This document shows, in pieces, positions 11,513 through 20,788 of a stretch of DNA of 64,000 nucleotides. The notes under the pieces are model-generated. The model saw only the letters and a list, made by a program, of their open reading frames with translations, did no database searches and had not been told where the DNA came from. The stretch comes from Effrenium voratum. Lineage: Eukaryota; Sar; Dinophyceae; Suessiales; Symbiodiniaceae. Position 1 is the first letter of the stretch. Every line of letters starts with the position of its first letter. Location of the stretch: contig CAUJNA010001247.1 in assembly GCA_963377175.1 (NCBI GenBank), forward strand, positions 1,032,400 through 1,096,399, written 5' to 3'. A program made the position numbers and the translations under genes.

Positions 11513-12562
11513 TTATTTCCAATGAAGTTCCTGGCATGTGTGATGCAGGTCAATGACGTCATAGAGCTCGACGGATCCATCAGAACCCATTTCCACTGGT
11601 CGTTTGCATTCCTTATGGATTCCATGCCTTGGATCCTGTCGAAGACATCCGGAAAATGATCTGCTCATTCTCTCAATTCGCCAGAGGATGGAGATCTGTG
11701 ATCTGTTTCGCCTTGGATGGATCCATGCGGAAGTATTTGCAAACCTGTTCGACATTCTGGACGGTCTTCTCGAGATCAATGTTGCCGTTGTGGCATACCA
11801 TCGGGATGATGTCGGTTCCGTAAACTTCGGATTGAGCATTGGTGTAGCAGCAGATGCTGTAGACCTTCTTGATGAAGTCCATGTATTGCTTCTCCGCATG
11901 CTGTCCTTCACCTTGGAGTGTTGGATTCCAGTAATCGTTGAATCTTGCCTTCAACCAGAATACCTTAACTCCATGTGGTCTCTCATGCTCAGGAACGAAG
12001 TGGAAATCCGGATTGACATCGAGGATGGTTGAGCATTCCCTGTAGTACTCGTACACAAAATTCAGGAATTTTGAGTTTCCGAAAGGTCCGGGGTGTACGG
12101 ATTCCTTCTGGAGGCTGATGTTTGTATCCGATCCATATGTTACAAACCACCGATCATTGGATGTGAGAACAGGCCGCATCACTGGTCGCCTTGGAAGTGC
12201 AGGTCGATCACCAGGATGATTGTCGGATTCCGTCTCTTCATCCAGGATGTTCTTTGGTGCTGGCTTGGCCTTGGAGACAAGCTCAATGCCGGTGGCGGTG
12301 ACTTTGGAACAAGTTTCGGATGCGGCATCGCCTTTGACGTAGGCCTTCCTGCGGGAGGATGCCCTTCTTCATCTGAATCATCGTCGTCGGAATCTGGATC
12401 ATAATCCACCTGCTCCATGTTGACATTCTCGGGTTGCTGAGAGGCGGATGGATTCTCATCGGCGACTTGCTCCATGGGGCAGTCTGATGTCTCATCTTCC
12501 TCATCACGAGCAGGGGATTCCTTCAACGGTGATGCCCGTCTCTTGATCATCGGCTTTGGCAT
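11513..12562 (-). pseudogene. N-terminal part of copia second ORF, unknown domain
   Basis: Three overlapping minus frames (12562-12179, 12182-11673, 11911-11513) join into one protein with frame changes near 12.31 and 11.70 kb. It starts with an acidic, proline-rich stretch (PDSDDDDSDEEGHPPAG). A folded-looking region follows with NDRWFVTYGSDTN, GVKVFWLKARFNDYW and IIPMVCHNGNIDLEKT. I do not recognise the domain. It lies between the RNase H remains and the Tpt1-like domain and is probably the amino end of the accessory protein, with the first ATG at 12562. Single-base frame changes rather than large deletions separate the pieces. Confidence 0.5.
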
Positions 12563-12801
12563 AGGTGCCGCGGCGCTGGATCATCCGAACATCATATTGA
12601 GAATGGGCATGTCTTCGAAGTGATCGAGCATACAAGATTGCAAAGGTCGGATTGGTTGTAAACCGAAAGTGGCTGCGGATGCAGACACATATTTCTTGAG
12701 ATTCAAAATGGGTCAAGTGCAAACACGCGCATCACGGAATTGAGGAATTGAAAATATGCAAAACGGAAAAACTCATGCATCAGAATTCGTGGACATGCGG
12801 A
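12563..12801. other. Spacer between pol remains and second ORF
   Basis: A short AT-richer stretch holds only weak frames. It probably separates the pol polyprotein from the accessory ORF of the same element. No internal promoter or splice signal could be identified with confidence. Confidence 0.4.
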
Positions 12802-13449
12802 TCATGCCCAGGTTCCCCAATAAGCAAACATGGATTCTGCTATACCGACTCCTGCAAAGGCAATGATGTCGGGTCCGTGCTTCGTGTTGTGTGCTAGCCA
12901 CTCAACCAAAAATGCCTTGTTCTGCAACATGGTACGGAAGGGTGGATGTGCATCTACGTTCAAGAGATTGCCGGTGAGGACGGCCTTGATGAGCTCGCCT
13001 GCTTTAGCTGAACCTCGTTGTTGCGATAGGATGCATCTGGATAGCCAACTGTGCGTGTCTTGCACGAAGGGGCCAGAATCTCACGCTAAGCGGGATGCTT
13101 TTGATGGTTCTGACTGTCTTATTAATTGCGCGAACGTCCTCAATGGTCGGTGATGATGCCTTGGATGCACACCTGGAGAATTGATAACCAATGTGGAACT
13201 GCGTCGCGACTGTAACCAGTTGATCTGACCTAGGACACTTCTGTATGCAGTATGCATTTGTGGAGTAAGAGGAGTGTCGTCTTTCAGGTGTTTGTCAAAA
13301 GTGATCTCCTGAAGTTCGTCGATGGCAACATTCTGATGGACATTGATGTACCAACCGTGTTTGTCATCTTGCTTCCATTGGACGCGCTGTCCTACGAAGA
13401 GGCAATCATTTTTGTCCTCGGAACCAACCTGAAAATCTTTCCGAAGTCG
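12802..13449 (-). pseudogene. Copia RT C-terminus and RNase H remains
   Basis: The frame opens with GRLRKDFQVGSEDKNDCLFVGQRVQWK, the part of RVT_2 proteins that follows the catalytic VDD strand, and continues through the conserved segment TAYRSVLGQINWLQSR. A frameshift near 13.2 kb moves the reading to TQFHIGYQFSRCASK and EDVRAINKTV. Another leads to GYPDASYRNN, which holds the first Asp of the RNase H domain. The last frame (13065-12802) no longer resembles RNase H. The amino part of this RT is missing on this strand because it sits inverted in the adjacent block. Confidence 0.75.
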
Positions 13450-13456
13450 TCCCATG

Positions 13457-14077
13457 CCTGATCCAAGACCTCCAACGCCACTGGACGAGAACATGTCAGA
13501 TCCTCCTCCGGATCCTCCACATCAGCCTGATCATCCCATGCCGCCAGCACCACGCAGTGTGTCACCAGACAGTCCAGTGGATCCTCCACTACCGCCACAC
13601 GACAAGCCTGGCGGAGGAGATGCAGCGCTTAAACGGCAAAAACAGTCCATTTCATCCTCAAGTGGACTCAATCGACTGGGGGGTGATGTCTCTTTGCCGT
13701 CACAGTCGCAATCATCTCAGCCAATTCTTCCGACTGTCGTGGTACCTTCACCACCTGCGATTCTTACAAATCCCGAAGCAGAAGAACAAGATGAAGATCT
13801 TGAACTGCCAACACTTGCGCAAGAAGAAACAACCGGCAGTCCATCAAAGAAGCAGAAGACTGGGAAGAAGAAGAAGCCAGATGACAATGATGAGTCACCT
13901 GGGCATTCTCCCAGACATGATCCTGCATCTTCATCCAATTATAATCCGAACAATCCAGCGAATTTGCCGGTTCAATATGAAAGTGAGGAAGAGCTGATTC
14001 CCCATGTTCCAACCACATCCGGCACTGGAAGTTCAGAAAGAACCATGAGATACACTGACCAGGAAGATGGAGATTGA
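13457..14077 (+). pseudogene. Proline/acid-rich linker between methyltransferase-like domain and RT (inverted)
   Basis: The 207-residue frame is low in complexity. It starts with a Pro/Asp-rich region (PDPRPPTPLDENMSDPPPDPP), followed by Ser/Gln-rich and Glu-rich parts and a basic KKQKTGKKKKPDD stretch. Copia polyproteins carry such flexible spacers between integrase and reverse transcriptase. The frame is open from the inversion edge, so its ATG at 13454 is internal to the original polyprotein. A frame change between about 14.08 and 14.14 kb separates it from the RT frame. Confidence 0.65.
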
Positions 14078-14089
14078 GAAGACTCTCAG

Positions 14090-15179
14090 AGGACCAGATC
14101 CTACGTTGATCACCAAGCTGATCTCGTTCTAGATGAAGCGCATTGGTCACTCATGACAGCCGAACAGAAGATCTGTGCGAACACCGGATCCTTACGGTTC
14201 CGAGAGATATCGAAGGCAACCCTGTCCTTCTTGGACGTGTGAAAGGGACCTTCATCCCATCGCCCCGATGCGGATTCTCTCATCAGAAATACACAGATCA
14301 GAACCATGTTGACCAGTTATGCAAGAACATGACCGACGATGACCGTGCACTCTTAGTTCTGCATTCATCCAAGCAAGAATCCTTGAAGGCTTCATCCACA
14401 TCCGCACTCATTGGCAAGAAGCGGAAGGAAGCTACAGCCACGGAAATAAGAGCTTATCAGAAGCAATTCCTAGAAGCCAAGCAGCTTGAGTGCAAATCAT
14501 GGCTTGACAATGAAGTGTTCGACTTAGTCGATACACGCAAGATTCAGGTCAGGAACTGGGTCACCGGTCGCTGGGTTCTAACCCTGAAGCGAGACAAGGA
14601 TGGTAACTTCCTGAAGACCAAGGCTCGCTGGGTCCTCCGAGGCTTCCAAGACAAGCAGAAGAATGATCAGCAGACAGACAGTCCTGCTGCATCCAGGAGT
14701 GGTTTCCGCCTTGCAATCCAAGCAGCCTCAAATAAAGGCTGGAATATATTCCACATGGATTTGAAGACAGCATTTCTCCAAGGCGAAGCATACGATCAGT
14801 CTCGTGACATCATTTGTCAGATACCTCCTGAAATGGGATATCCACCACACATTGGAGCGCGCATGAAGAAGCCTGCCTACGGGCTGAATGACGCACCCCG
14901 CAGATGGTGGAACATCCTTGACTCGGCACTCCGTTCCTACGGACTGGTGCCAACCCGGGCAGACCGTTGTACATACGTGTACTACGGCAAGCAGCTTCCG
15001 AAGCCCGCATTGGTGAGTGAAAAGAAGTCATCCACAACTTTCGATCTCGAAGGAGCAGTTGATTACCTCATGGATCCTGTTTCTGGTAACAATGCCAAGA
15101 ATCGACAAGTTCATGGAGCACTGTCTCTTCATGTAGATGATCTTCTTATGACGGGGGATGACGTGTTCGAGAAGGAAAT
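14090..15179 (+). pseudogene. Ty1/copia reverse transcriptase (RVT_2), palm and fingers, inverted
   Basis: This frame has the RVT_2 order of motifs: SWLDNEVFDLVD, GRWVLTLKRDKDG, KARWVLRGFQDKQ, the first catalytic Asp in FHMDLKTAFLQGEA, KPAYGLNDAPRRWWN, and the second catalytic strand LSLHVDDLLMTGDD with both Asp present (HVDD in place of YVDD). It would copy element RNA into cDNA. The palm stops at the inversion edge after EKEIM. The thumb and RNase H lie on the other strand at 13449-12802. All catalytic residues are kept, so this part is better preserved than gag or integrase. Confidence 0.9.
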
Positions 15180-15189
15180 CATGGGATGG

Positions 15190-15886
15190 TCCGGTTGATT
15201 AGGTGGCTGCTGCGTGTCAGGTGGTTGAGGTGCATTCGTTGGATCCAGTGGATCCGTCTCGATGGGCATCGGCTTGATGGCCGGCGCATCTGTGAACGAC
15301 TGATGAACGGATGAAAACATCACCGCATGCGAAGTCTTCGGATCATACTTCTCCCAATTGCATTTTGATGCAGGCAAGACCCAAATTCTATTCAGCTGAT
15401 CAGGCTGCCAGAAGGATATGATTGCATCGTCCGGAGGTGACGTAATAGGCATATTGATGCCAACGGTGTGGACGTATGCGGTGCATGCATCATACTGAGT
15501 GGATGAGATGCACAATTGTCTCAACTTCTTACAGCCATTCCACATGTTCTGACATCGCCAGGATTTTGCTTGAAGATATCGATTTCAGTCCCAGGTGGGT
15601 ACTGCTTCATCGTCTTCTGGAACTTCTGAACTAGCGGATCCTGGATGACTAATGGTTGAACGTCCTTGTTGAACGGCAGGTCTTGGATTCTGACTGCAAG
15701 ACTGCTGCTGGTCATGTTGAACTCCTTGTCAATGGCTTCCATCTCCTTTCTCAGGATATCAACCTGCTTCATGGTGAATGGTTGAAAAAGGTCCTCCAAG
15801 AGGTACACCTCATTGTCAAGCGGTTTCACCTGCAAGTGTCGTAGGAGGATGTGTGCGAGATCCTGACAGAACTGGTAAGGATACAC
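15190..15886 (-). pseudogene. Copia polyprotein segment between methyltransferase-like domain and linker
   Basis: Two overlapping minus frames (15886-15521 and 15545-15190) with one frame change near 15.53 kb. The first holds a probable helix (FTMKQVDILRKEMEAIDKEFN) and a conserved-looking YPPGTEIDIFKQNPGD. The second contains SFWQPDQLNRIWVLPASKCNW and ends in a Pro/Gln-rich run that continues across the inversion edge. I recognise no domain. Position and frame place it in the same pol polyprotein. Confidence 0.6.
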
Positions 15887-15930
15887 CTGTGCCAGTTTGG
15901 TCCTGCTTCCGAAGGTACCAGCGTTTCCCT

Positions 15931-16803
15931 CTAGGGGTTGGTGTTCATGCTTGACTGAGCTGGAAAAATTTTACACCTTCTGAAGATCGGTCTCATAACC
16001 TCGGAAGGTAAACAGTGCATCAAGCTCGCGGGCTTGAGACTTCTGAGCCCGGATTCAGGATCTTTCAGTCCGTATGCACAGAAATGGAAATCTGCCCAGG
16101 TCACGGATGGATCTGAAAACAATTGTTGCATGCATTTCAGGTACCATATCCTGGATGTCTGAGGATTTTCGATGATGAAGTGTCTTCTGTGCTTCAACTG
16201 ATATCGCGCAATGGATGCCACAAATTCAACCATGGGAAGGTAGCGTCTCCGCTTTTCCCCAACCTTTTGTTGGTCTTGTTGGATGTTCTGCATATTTGAC
16301 CATGGTCCACAGACCGGTGCCATAAGGATGACATCAGGTGCTTGTTCCCTGATGATCTCCATGACCATGTGTCCTGTGCGGATGTCTACGGGAGTCCCAA
16401 CCTTAAGACCTGATAGTGCACAGCATTGACTGAATCTGGCACTTCCTGCAAAGATTTCGAGAACGTGGATCTTTCCCTTACGTACACAATTCCAATGTGC
16501 TTGTTCAGGAATGGATGTGAGGTCCTCGACGAACATGTTCTCTGCTGGATGAGGTACTGCAGGTTTTGGAGTTGTTTTTCCCGCGATACGTAATGGCACT
16601 GAGGATCTTGGCTTAGGAGCTGGTGCGGATGATTCCTTTTTCTTGGTATCTGCAGAGGAGCCTGGTTGCTCCTTCTGCAAGGATTCTCGCTCTTCTGGTA
16701 ACAGAAGATCAATTCCGGGTTTCGCTGGAGGGATGGTCTCATCCTTCCTGAGCTTCGTCATGTTTCCCTTGATGAGTCGAGTCCCAAGATCAAGTCCTAC
16801 CAT
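15931..16803 (-). pseudogene. C5-cytosine methyltransferase-like domain inside copia pol
   Basis: The 290-residue frame has a Pro/Lys-rich N-terminus, then KIHVLEIFAGSARFSQ (residues 111-126), the SAM-binding motif I of DNMT-type enzymes (LExFAG). SGLKVGTPVDIRTG (131-144) follows, then DVILMAPVCGPWSNMQN (157-173) at the place of catalytic motif IV (usually PPCQ, here PVCG), and HFIIENPQTSRIW (208-220) at motif VI (ENV, here ENP). It sits between integrase and reverse transcriptase and is continuous with the polyprotein after a frame change near 16.81 kb. Acquisition of cytosine methyltransferases by dinoflagellate retrotransposons has been reported, so the combination is not new. The PVC/ENP motif variants make DNA-methylating activity uncertain. 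Confidence 0.7.
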
Positions 16804-16810
16804 CGCTCTT

Positions 16811-17971
16811 TCAATGGAAATGACCTTTCCTTTTAGCCATATTCCTCCCTTGCTTCCATCGGAACGAGGATTTGTCTTCCTGCCAGTAGAATACCTTGTC
16901 CTTCACCTGAAGAGGCTTTGAACTCATTCGGAGATTTTGAGCAAGGTCTCGTCGGATGTCTTCGGATTGACGTGCTTCTTGGAAAGCTTGCTTTGACAGC
17001 TGCTTGATCTGGATGGCTGTCAGCTCTTCTTCATTCCTGTCAATCGTCAACTGAGTTGGAGTTGCGACATCGAGTTGGATGAGATCTGCTGGTCGTCTTC
17101 CGAAAGCGAGCTCCAACGGTGTTACACCCCCGTAGGTGACGGTCTGATTCCTGACAGTTGCAGCGGCCTTCACTAGCTGCCTGTATGTCACTTTCTTCAG
17201 TGTTGCAGGCGCTGTACCTGCTTTGATGGAACTTAGCATGATCTTGATTGTGCCTTCAGGAGTCGAACTGCTGCTTCAGCTCGATTTGGCCATGGTGTAT
17301 TCGGTCCCAAGGATATCGGTGTGATGTCAAGGGACTGATAGAAATGTTCCCATGTATCTGTCATGAAGGCTTGATTTGCGACAACTGATTTGGGCTGCAA
17401 GTGGTACTGGCTGGTCAAAATAGTTCCTGAGGACAGTGGCTTCTTGCGTAGTTGTCACTGCCTCTGCAGTGAGCAATGTTGTTGCTCCATCCAGGATGAC
17501 AAAAACAATGATGTGTTCTCCTGTTCCAAGAGGAACTTGACAGTGATCAATGAATGTCATGTCACCAAAGGTGTCCGCTCGAAGTCCACTTGTTTTGCTT
17601 CGTGATGGTGCATGTTTTGCCGCTTGGCAAACTTCACACTCACTTCGGATCTTGTCAAATAGATCGATTGTTGATTTCGGCAAATGAAGTGCTCGGGTTC
17701 TAAATCGAAATTGATCTGTTGTCATGTGATGATGCTGCAGGTGGAGTTTCTTCAACTCTTCGGGATTTGACAATCGCTTGTGGATTCTGCCTGGGGCAAG
17801 CGGAAGCGATGTTGGTTCTTCTGAGGATGGTGCGAAAGGATCTGGCTCAATAGTCGACCGGCCCCTCTTGTCGGTGATCCTGTCTGCTGCCGATCCTGAA
17901 CCTGCTTCTTCGTCCTTAAGCGAATTGTCCGCGAAGGTGAAAATGGTCTTACCTGTCCACAGGTTAATCAT
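16811..17971 (-). pseudogene. Copia integrase with zinc-binding domain
   Basis: Three minus frames (17971-17327, 17418-17233, 17239-16811) form one integrase with frame changes near 17.40 and 17.24 kb. The HHCC zinc-binding part is KLHLQHHHMTTDQF with SECEVCQAAK. The catalytic core starts at DMTFIDHCQVP and continues VFVILDGATTLLTAEA. The second catalytic position reads PKSVVANQAFMTDTWE, where Asp is expected and Asn is found. The Glu of DDE lies in PNTPWPNRAEAAVRLLK. The C-terminal part contains YGGVTPLELAFGRRPADL and KVFYWQEDKSSFRWKQGR. With the Asp to Asn change and frameshifts, this copy should not integrate DNA. Confidence 0.85.
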
Positions 17972-17998
17972 TGGTTTATTTGCCTGGGATGTAAGTCT

Positions 17999-18790
17999 TC
18001 AATTGTCTTCTAGAATGTCTGGATCTCCACCTGCGGATGCATCAATGATTTCCGTAGTACGTTCTCGGCTAATGTGATCAGGATTGATTGGACATTCCTT
18101 GGCTCCATTTGGTGTGAACAGCGCCTTTCGGGGCGTGATGTGCACACGGATGAGCTGCTTGTTCTTCTTGTCAAGGATCCAATGGTCCTGCTTTTGAGAC
18201 CCAATGATCTTAGGAGTTGCTAGGTCCTCCTTTGTCTCGGATGATTTTGCTGCACAAACAGTTTCGCTCTTGGTGAGATCCCCGGAGGGAAACTTGATGC
18301 TGTTATCATCGTCATAGACATAGTTGATGAGGCCCTTGTGAGCAATTTCTCCATGCGCCTTCACTCTTGCAACTCCAGCGAGATCGACGAGTGCATGTCC
18401 TGTACCGGATACTGGAACTGCTTGACGGTTCATGCCAAAGCCCTTGCATGTGATCTTGTCACATTGAGGTGTGTGCTCGATGGTCATGTAGAGGTTCCGC
18501 ATCTGGCTGATGCTGAGAAGGATCGGTACAGTTCCTTGTTCAAGGACGTCGATGTTGGTACTGCATGGAGGAGTTGTGTGACATCGAAGATGCAGGGTCC
18601 AATTTACCCTGGCGGTCTCTCCGTTTGCAAAAGTGAACTTGGTCTCGGCCGGAATGTACTCATAGGAGATGATGTCCTTCATTGGTTCAATGGCCTGAGT
18701 AAAACGCTGGATTGCATGCCACTGCCCATAGATCTGGTACATCCATTGTCCAGAATCGCATAGGTCGGGATCAGCTTTGTTGCCAGAAGG
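17999..18790 (-). pseudogene. Copia aspartic protease region
   Basis: A minus frame ending near 18.72 kb carries YAILDNGCTRSMGS, matching the active-site loop of copia proteases (DTG or DSG), but with Asn in the middle position. A one-base frame change follows at about 18.72 kb. The frame 18742-17999 continues with WHAIQRFTQAIEP, FANGETARVNWTLHLRC and VPILLSISQMRNLYMTIEH, the flap and C-terminal strand (ILLS...M) of a retropepsin-like fold. The enzyme would process the polyprotein. The frameshift directly after the active site would abolish this. Confidence 0.75.
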
Positions 18791-18889
18791 CTGTGATTTG
18801 TTGTGACGGACAGATTGTGTTCTGAAACTGTATCTGATTGGATCAGCTTCTCGTGGATGGCCTTTTTCCCAGGATGCTCATATGCATCA

Positions 18890-20279
18890 TGGAATTAACG
18901 CTTGTCCTGTGCTGGATGTTTCATGGGATGAGTACCAGCCATGTTCGTTCCATGTCCATGATTGATCCAGTCTTGGTCTGTCCAACCGGCATAGGTAGGC
19001 TCTATGGATGGTGCAGTCTGCTGGATGGCGGGCTGCTCCTCCGTCTTCTCTGCGGTGGCTGCGAACATCTTGGATTTTCCTTTCTCCTGTCCGCTCTTTC
19101 CCTTGCCACTCTCATAGGATGGATAACCTTTGTTTCCATCATAGGGATATTGGAATTTTGATTTTCCTTTCTTTCCCTTCTTTCCTTTGCCTTTTCCCCA
19201 ATATGCCTGGTCGTAGGGATCATAGTTTTCGTTGGCCATAGTGGCCTTTCCGCCAGAACCGCTTTTTCTGAAGGGTTTAAAGCCACCTCGTTGGTGACTG
19301 CCCTTTTTGTTTTTCCTTTTCTCTTCTTGAACTTGAAGTTCCGCCCCGACACTTTTCTTGCTATGAACGCATCGTTCTCCTCGAGGACCCAGAACGTCTC
19401 TTCATCGTTGTTTGACATGAATCCTTCAAGTCCTTCTTCATCCTCAACCCAGAAGCCTTCTTCTCCTTCGTATTCACCTTGTTCGATGATGAAGAATGTG
19501 TTGCTTCGGTTGCCTCCTTGAGGTCGGATGGATGGATCTTGGATCGATGTCCTCGTCGTGATGAAGAGTTCATGGTAGTGCGTCTTCAGCATCTCATAGG
19601 AGTAGTTTTCTAGTGAGATGTTTCTCAATGACATTGCACTTGTGAGTCGTTCTCTTTGCTGATCTGACAGCTCACTTTGAATAATGAAAAACTGTGCAAT
19701 GAGATTATCCCCGAAGGGAAATGCGTCCCGCTGTCTGCCCTGCATTCCTTGGATATACTGTCTGAGGACTGTCGGATCGTCCTCATTGAGCAGGGCTGGA
19801 GGCGGTGCTCGAACACCGGCTGCTTGCTGATGTCGAGCAATTGTTCTTGCATTTGCGTCCTGTACGGACTGTCGAAATGATGGGGACTGTGCCGTGAAAA
19901 CGGGCATCAAGTCCATCCATGCTGCCTTCAATCTCATAAGAAGGATTTCGAATTTTGAGGTAAAAATGAGGAACTCTTGGTTCTGCCTTCTATGGTTGAA
20001 GAAACTGAGGAGCCTGTACAGATACACGTTGGTCGCACCTTTCAAAAAGTACTTCTTCAGCGTGTTCTTGAAATAGTTGACTCCTTCATCAGGATCTTGC
20101 AAAAGGTCGTTTTGGAGGACTGCCTTGTACATGTAAGCATCTCCTGTGAGTCTGCTTTTGAGGAGAGGTCCTCTCTTGGGTGCTTCCACCGTTGTGATGG
20201 TCACCCAGTCGTCCACGAGTTCTTCATACCTGAACCAGCTGACTTTTCCGTCGTACGATGGCGGCTGCTTGGCGGTCAT
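18890..20279 (-). pseudogene. Copia gag-like protein
   Basis: The first frame starts at ATG 20279, 82 bp after the primer binding site, and runs 425 codons to 19002. The N-terminus (MTAKQPPSYDGKVSWFRYEELVDDWV) and a helical middle (NYFKNTLKKYFLKGATNVYLYRLLSFF, FLIFTSKFEILLMRLKAAW) fit a copia capsid. The second half is Glu-rich, with repeated EGEEGFWVEDEEGLE-like segments, then a basic KFKKRKGKTKR region. Near 19.30 kb the true frame changes to RGGFKPFRKSGSGGKATMANENYD and a Gly/Lys-rich tail (GKGKGKKGKKGKSKF) that may replace the usual zinc knuckle as the RNA-binding part. No CCHC knuckle is seen. Confidence 0.75.
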
Positions 20280-20360
20280 CGATAAATGAGTGTTTCCTCC
20301 GTATAGCCTGGATTTTTGGCCATACTTGAATAGGCTTCCATGAAGCCTTCTCCATCGGAT

Positions 20361-20372
20361 GCTCCGCTACCA
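20361..20372 (-). other. Candidate primer binding site (initiator tRNA-Met)
   Basis: On the minus strand, TGGTAGCGGAGC follows the end of the right LTR copy with no gap. It matches the complement of the 3' end of eukaryotic initiator tRNA-Met (TGGTAGCAGAGG) at 10 of 12 positions. Position and sequence support priming by that tRNA. Confidence 0.65.
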
Positions 20373-20639
20373 CAGGTGCCTATCCCAGAAGGGAACTGGT
20401 ACCCTGTGGTAGTAGAGGTCGTTGTTGGTCCCTGGATCTATTGCGGAGAGAATCCAATATGCCAATGTGGATGATTGGAGGATGGATTGTCCCTGGTGGA
20501 TTGTCTTGTGGATAATCCTGTAAGCGGCCTGCAAAGGTTCTTTCGCTTCACGCGATCATTCATTATTCAATGATATATATACAAAAGGGGCCTTGAGCCA
20601 AATGTTGCGGGAGATCAACTGGTCTGAGAAACAACCACA
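20373..20639 (-). mobile_element. Right LTR-like repeat (5' LTR copy) of copia element
   Basis: This 267-bp segment matches 8048-8230 and carries an extra 84 bp (about 20439-20522). On the minus strand it starts TGTGGTTG and ends GGCACCTG directly at the primer binding site. It includes CATTTGGCTCAAG (20592-20604, minus), close to the 3' half of the dinoflagellate spliced leader. Differences between the two copies indicate an old insertion. Confidence 0.72.
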
Positions 20640-20788
20640 GGGGGATGATCGGCATCGGTGAGGCGTGGTTGGGGGGGGGGGGGGGCGGGAATGACAAGCC
20701 TTGCCCACGTCACGTCCGCCCGCCTGCTGCTTGTTTAGTCTCGCCTGCTGATCACATATCAAGCCAGGACAGGATCTGCCGTCTGCTC
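20640..20788. repeat. Segment A, right copy
   Basis: Nearly identical to about 7886-8027 in the same orientation, including GATGATCGGCATCGGTGAGG, a G run and AGGACAGGATCTGCCGTCTG. It abuts the right LTR copy directly. Confidence 0.8.

Larger units (their letters stand above)
13450..15186. other. Inverted 1.73-kb block inside the copia element
   Basis: TCCCATG at 13450-13456 and CATGGGA at 15180-15186 form a 7-bp inverted repeat. Everything between reads on the plus strand, while all flanking element sequence reads on the minus strand. Turning the block round restores an unbroken frame at both edges: QPDHPM-PDPRPP at one and EKEIM-GRLRKDFQ at the other. The block is therefore a clean inversion within pol, or an assembly or template-switch artefact with the same geometry. 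Confidence 0.88.
8048..20639 (-). mobile_element. Decayed Ty1/copia retrotransposon with extra domains
   Basis: Minus-strand order: LTR copy, primer binding site, gag, protease, integrase, methyltransferase-like domain, linker, RT (inverted), RNase H remains, second ORF (unknown, Tpt1-like, EEP-like, hydrophilic tail), LTR copy. At 12.6 kb it is longer than a typical 5-kb copia. At least eight single-base frame changes and two catalytic substitutions mark it as inactive. No 5-bp target duplication is visible. Confidence 0.85.
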
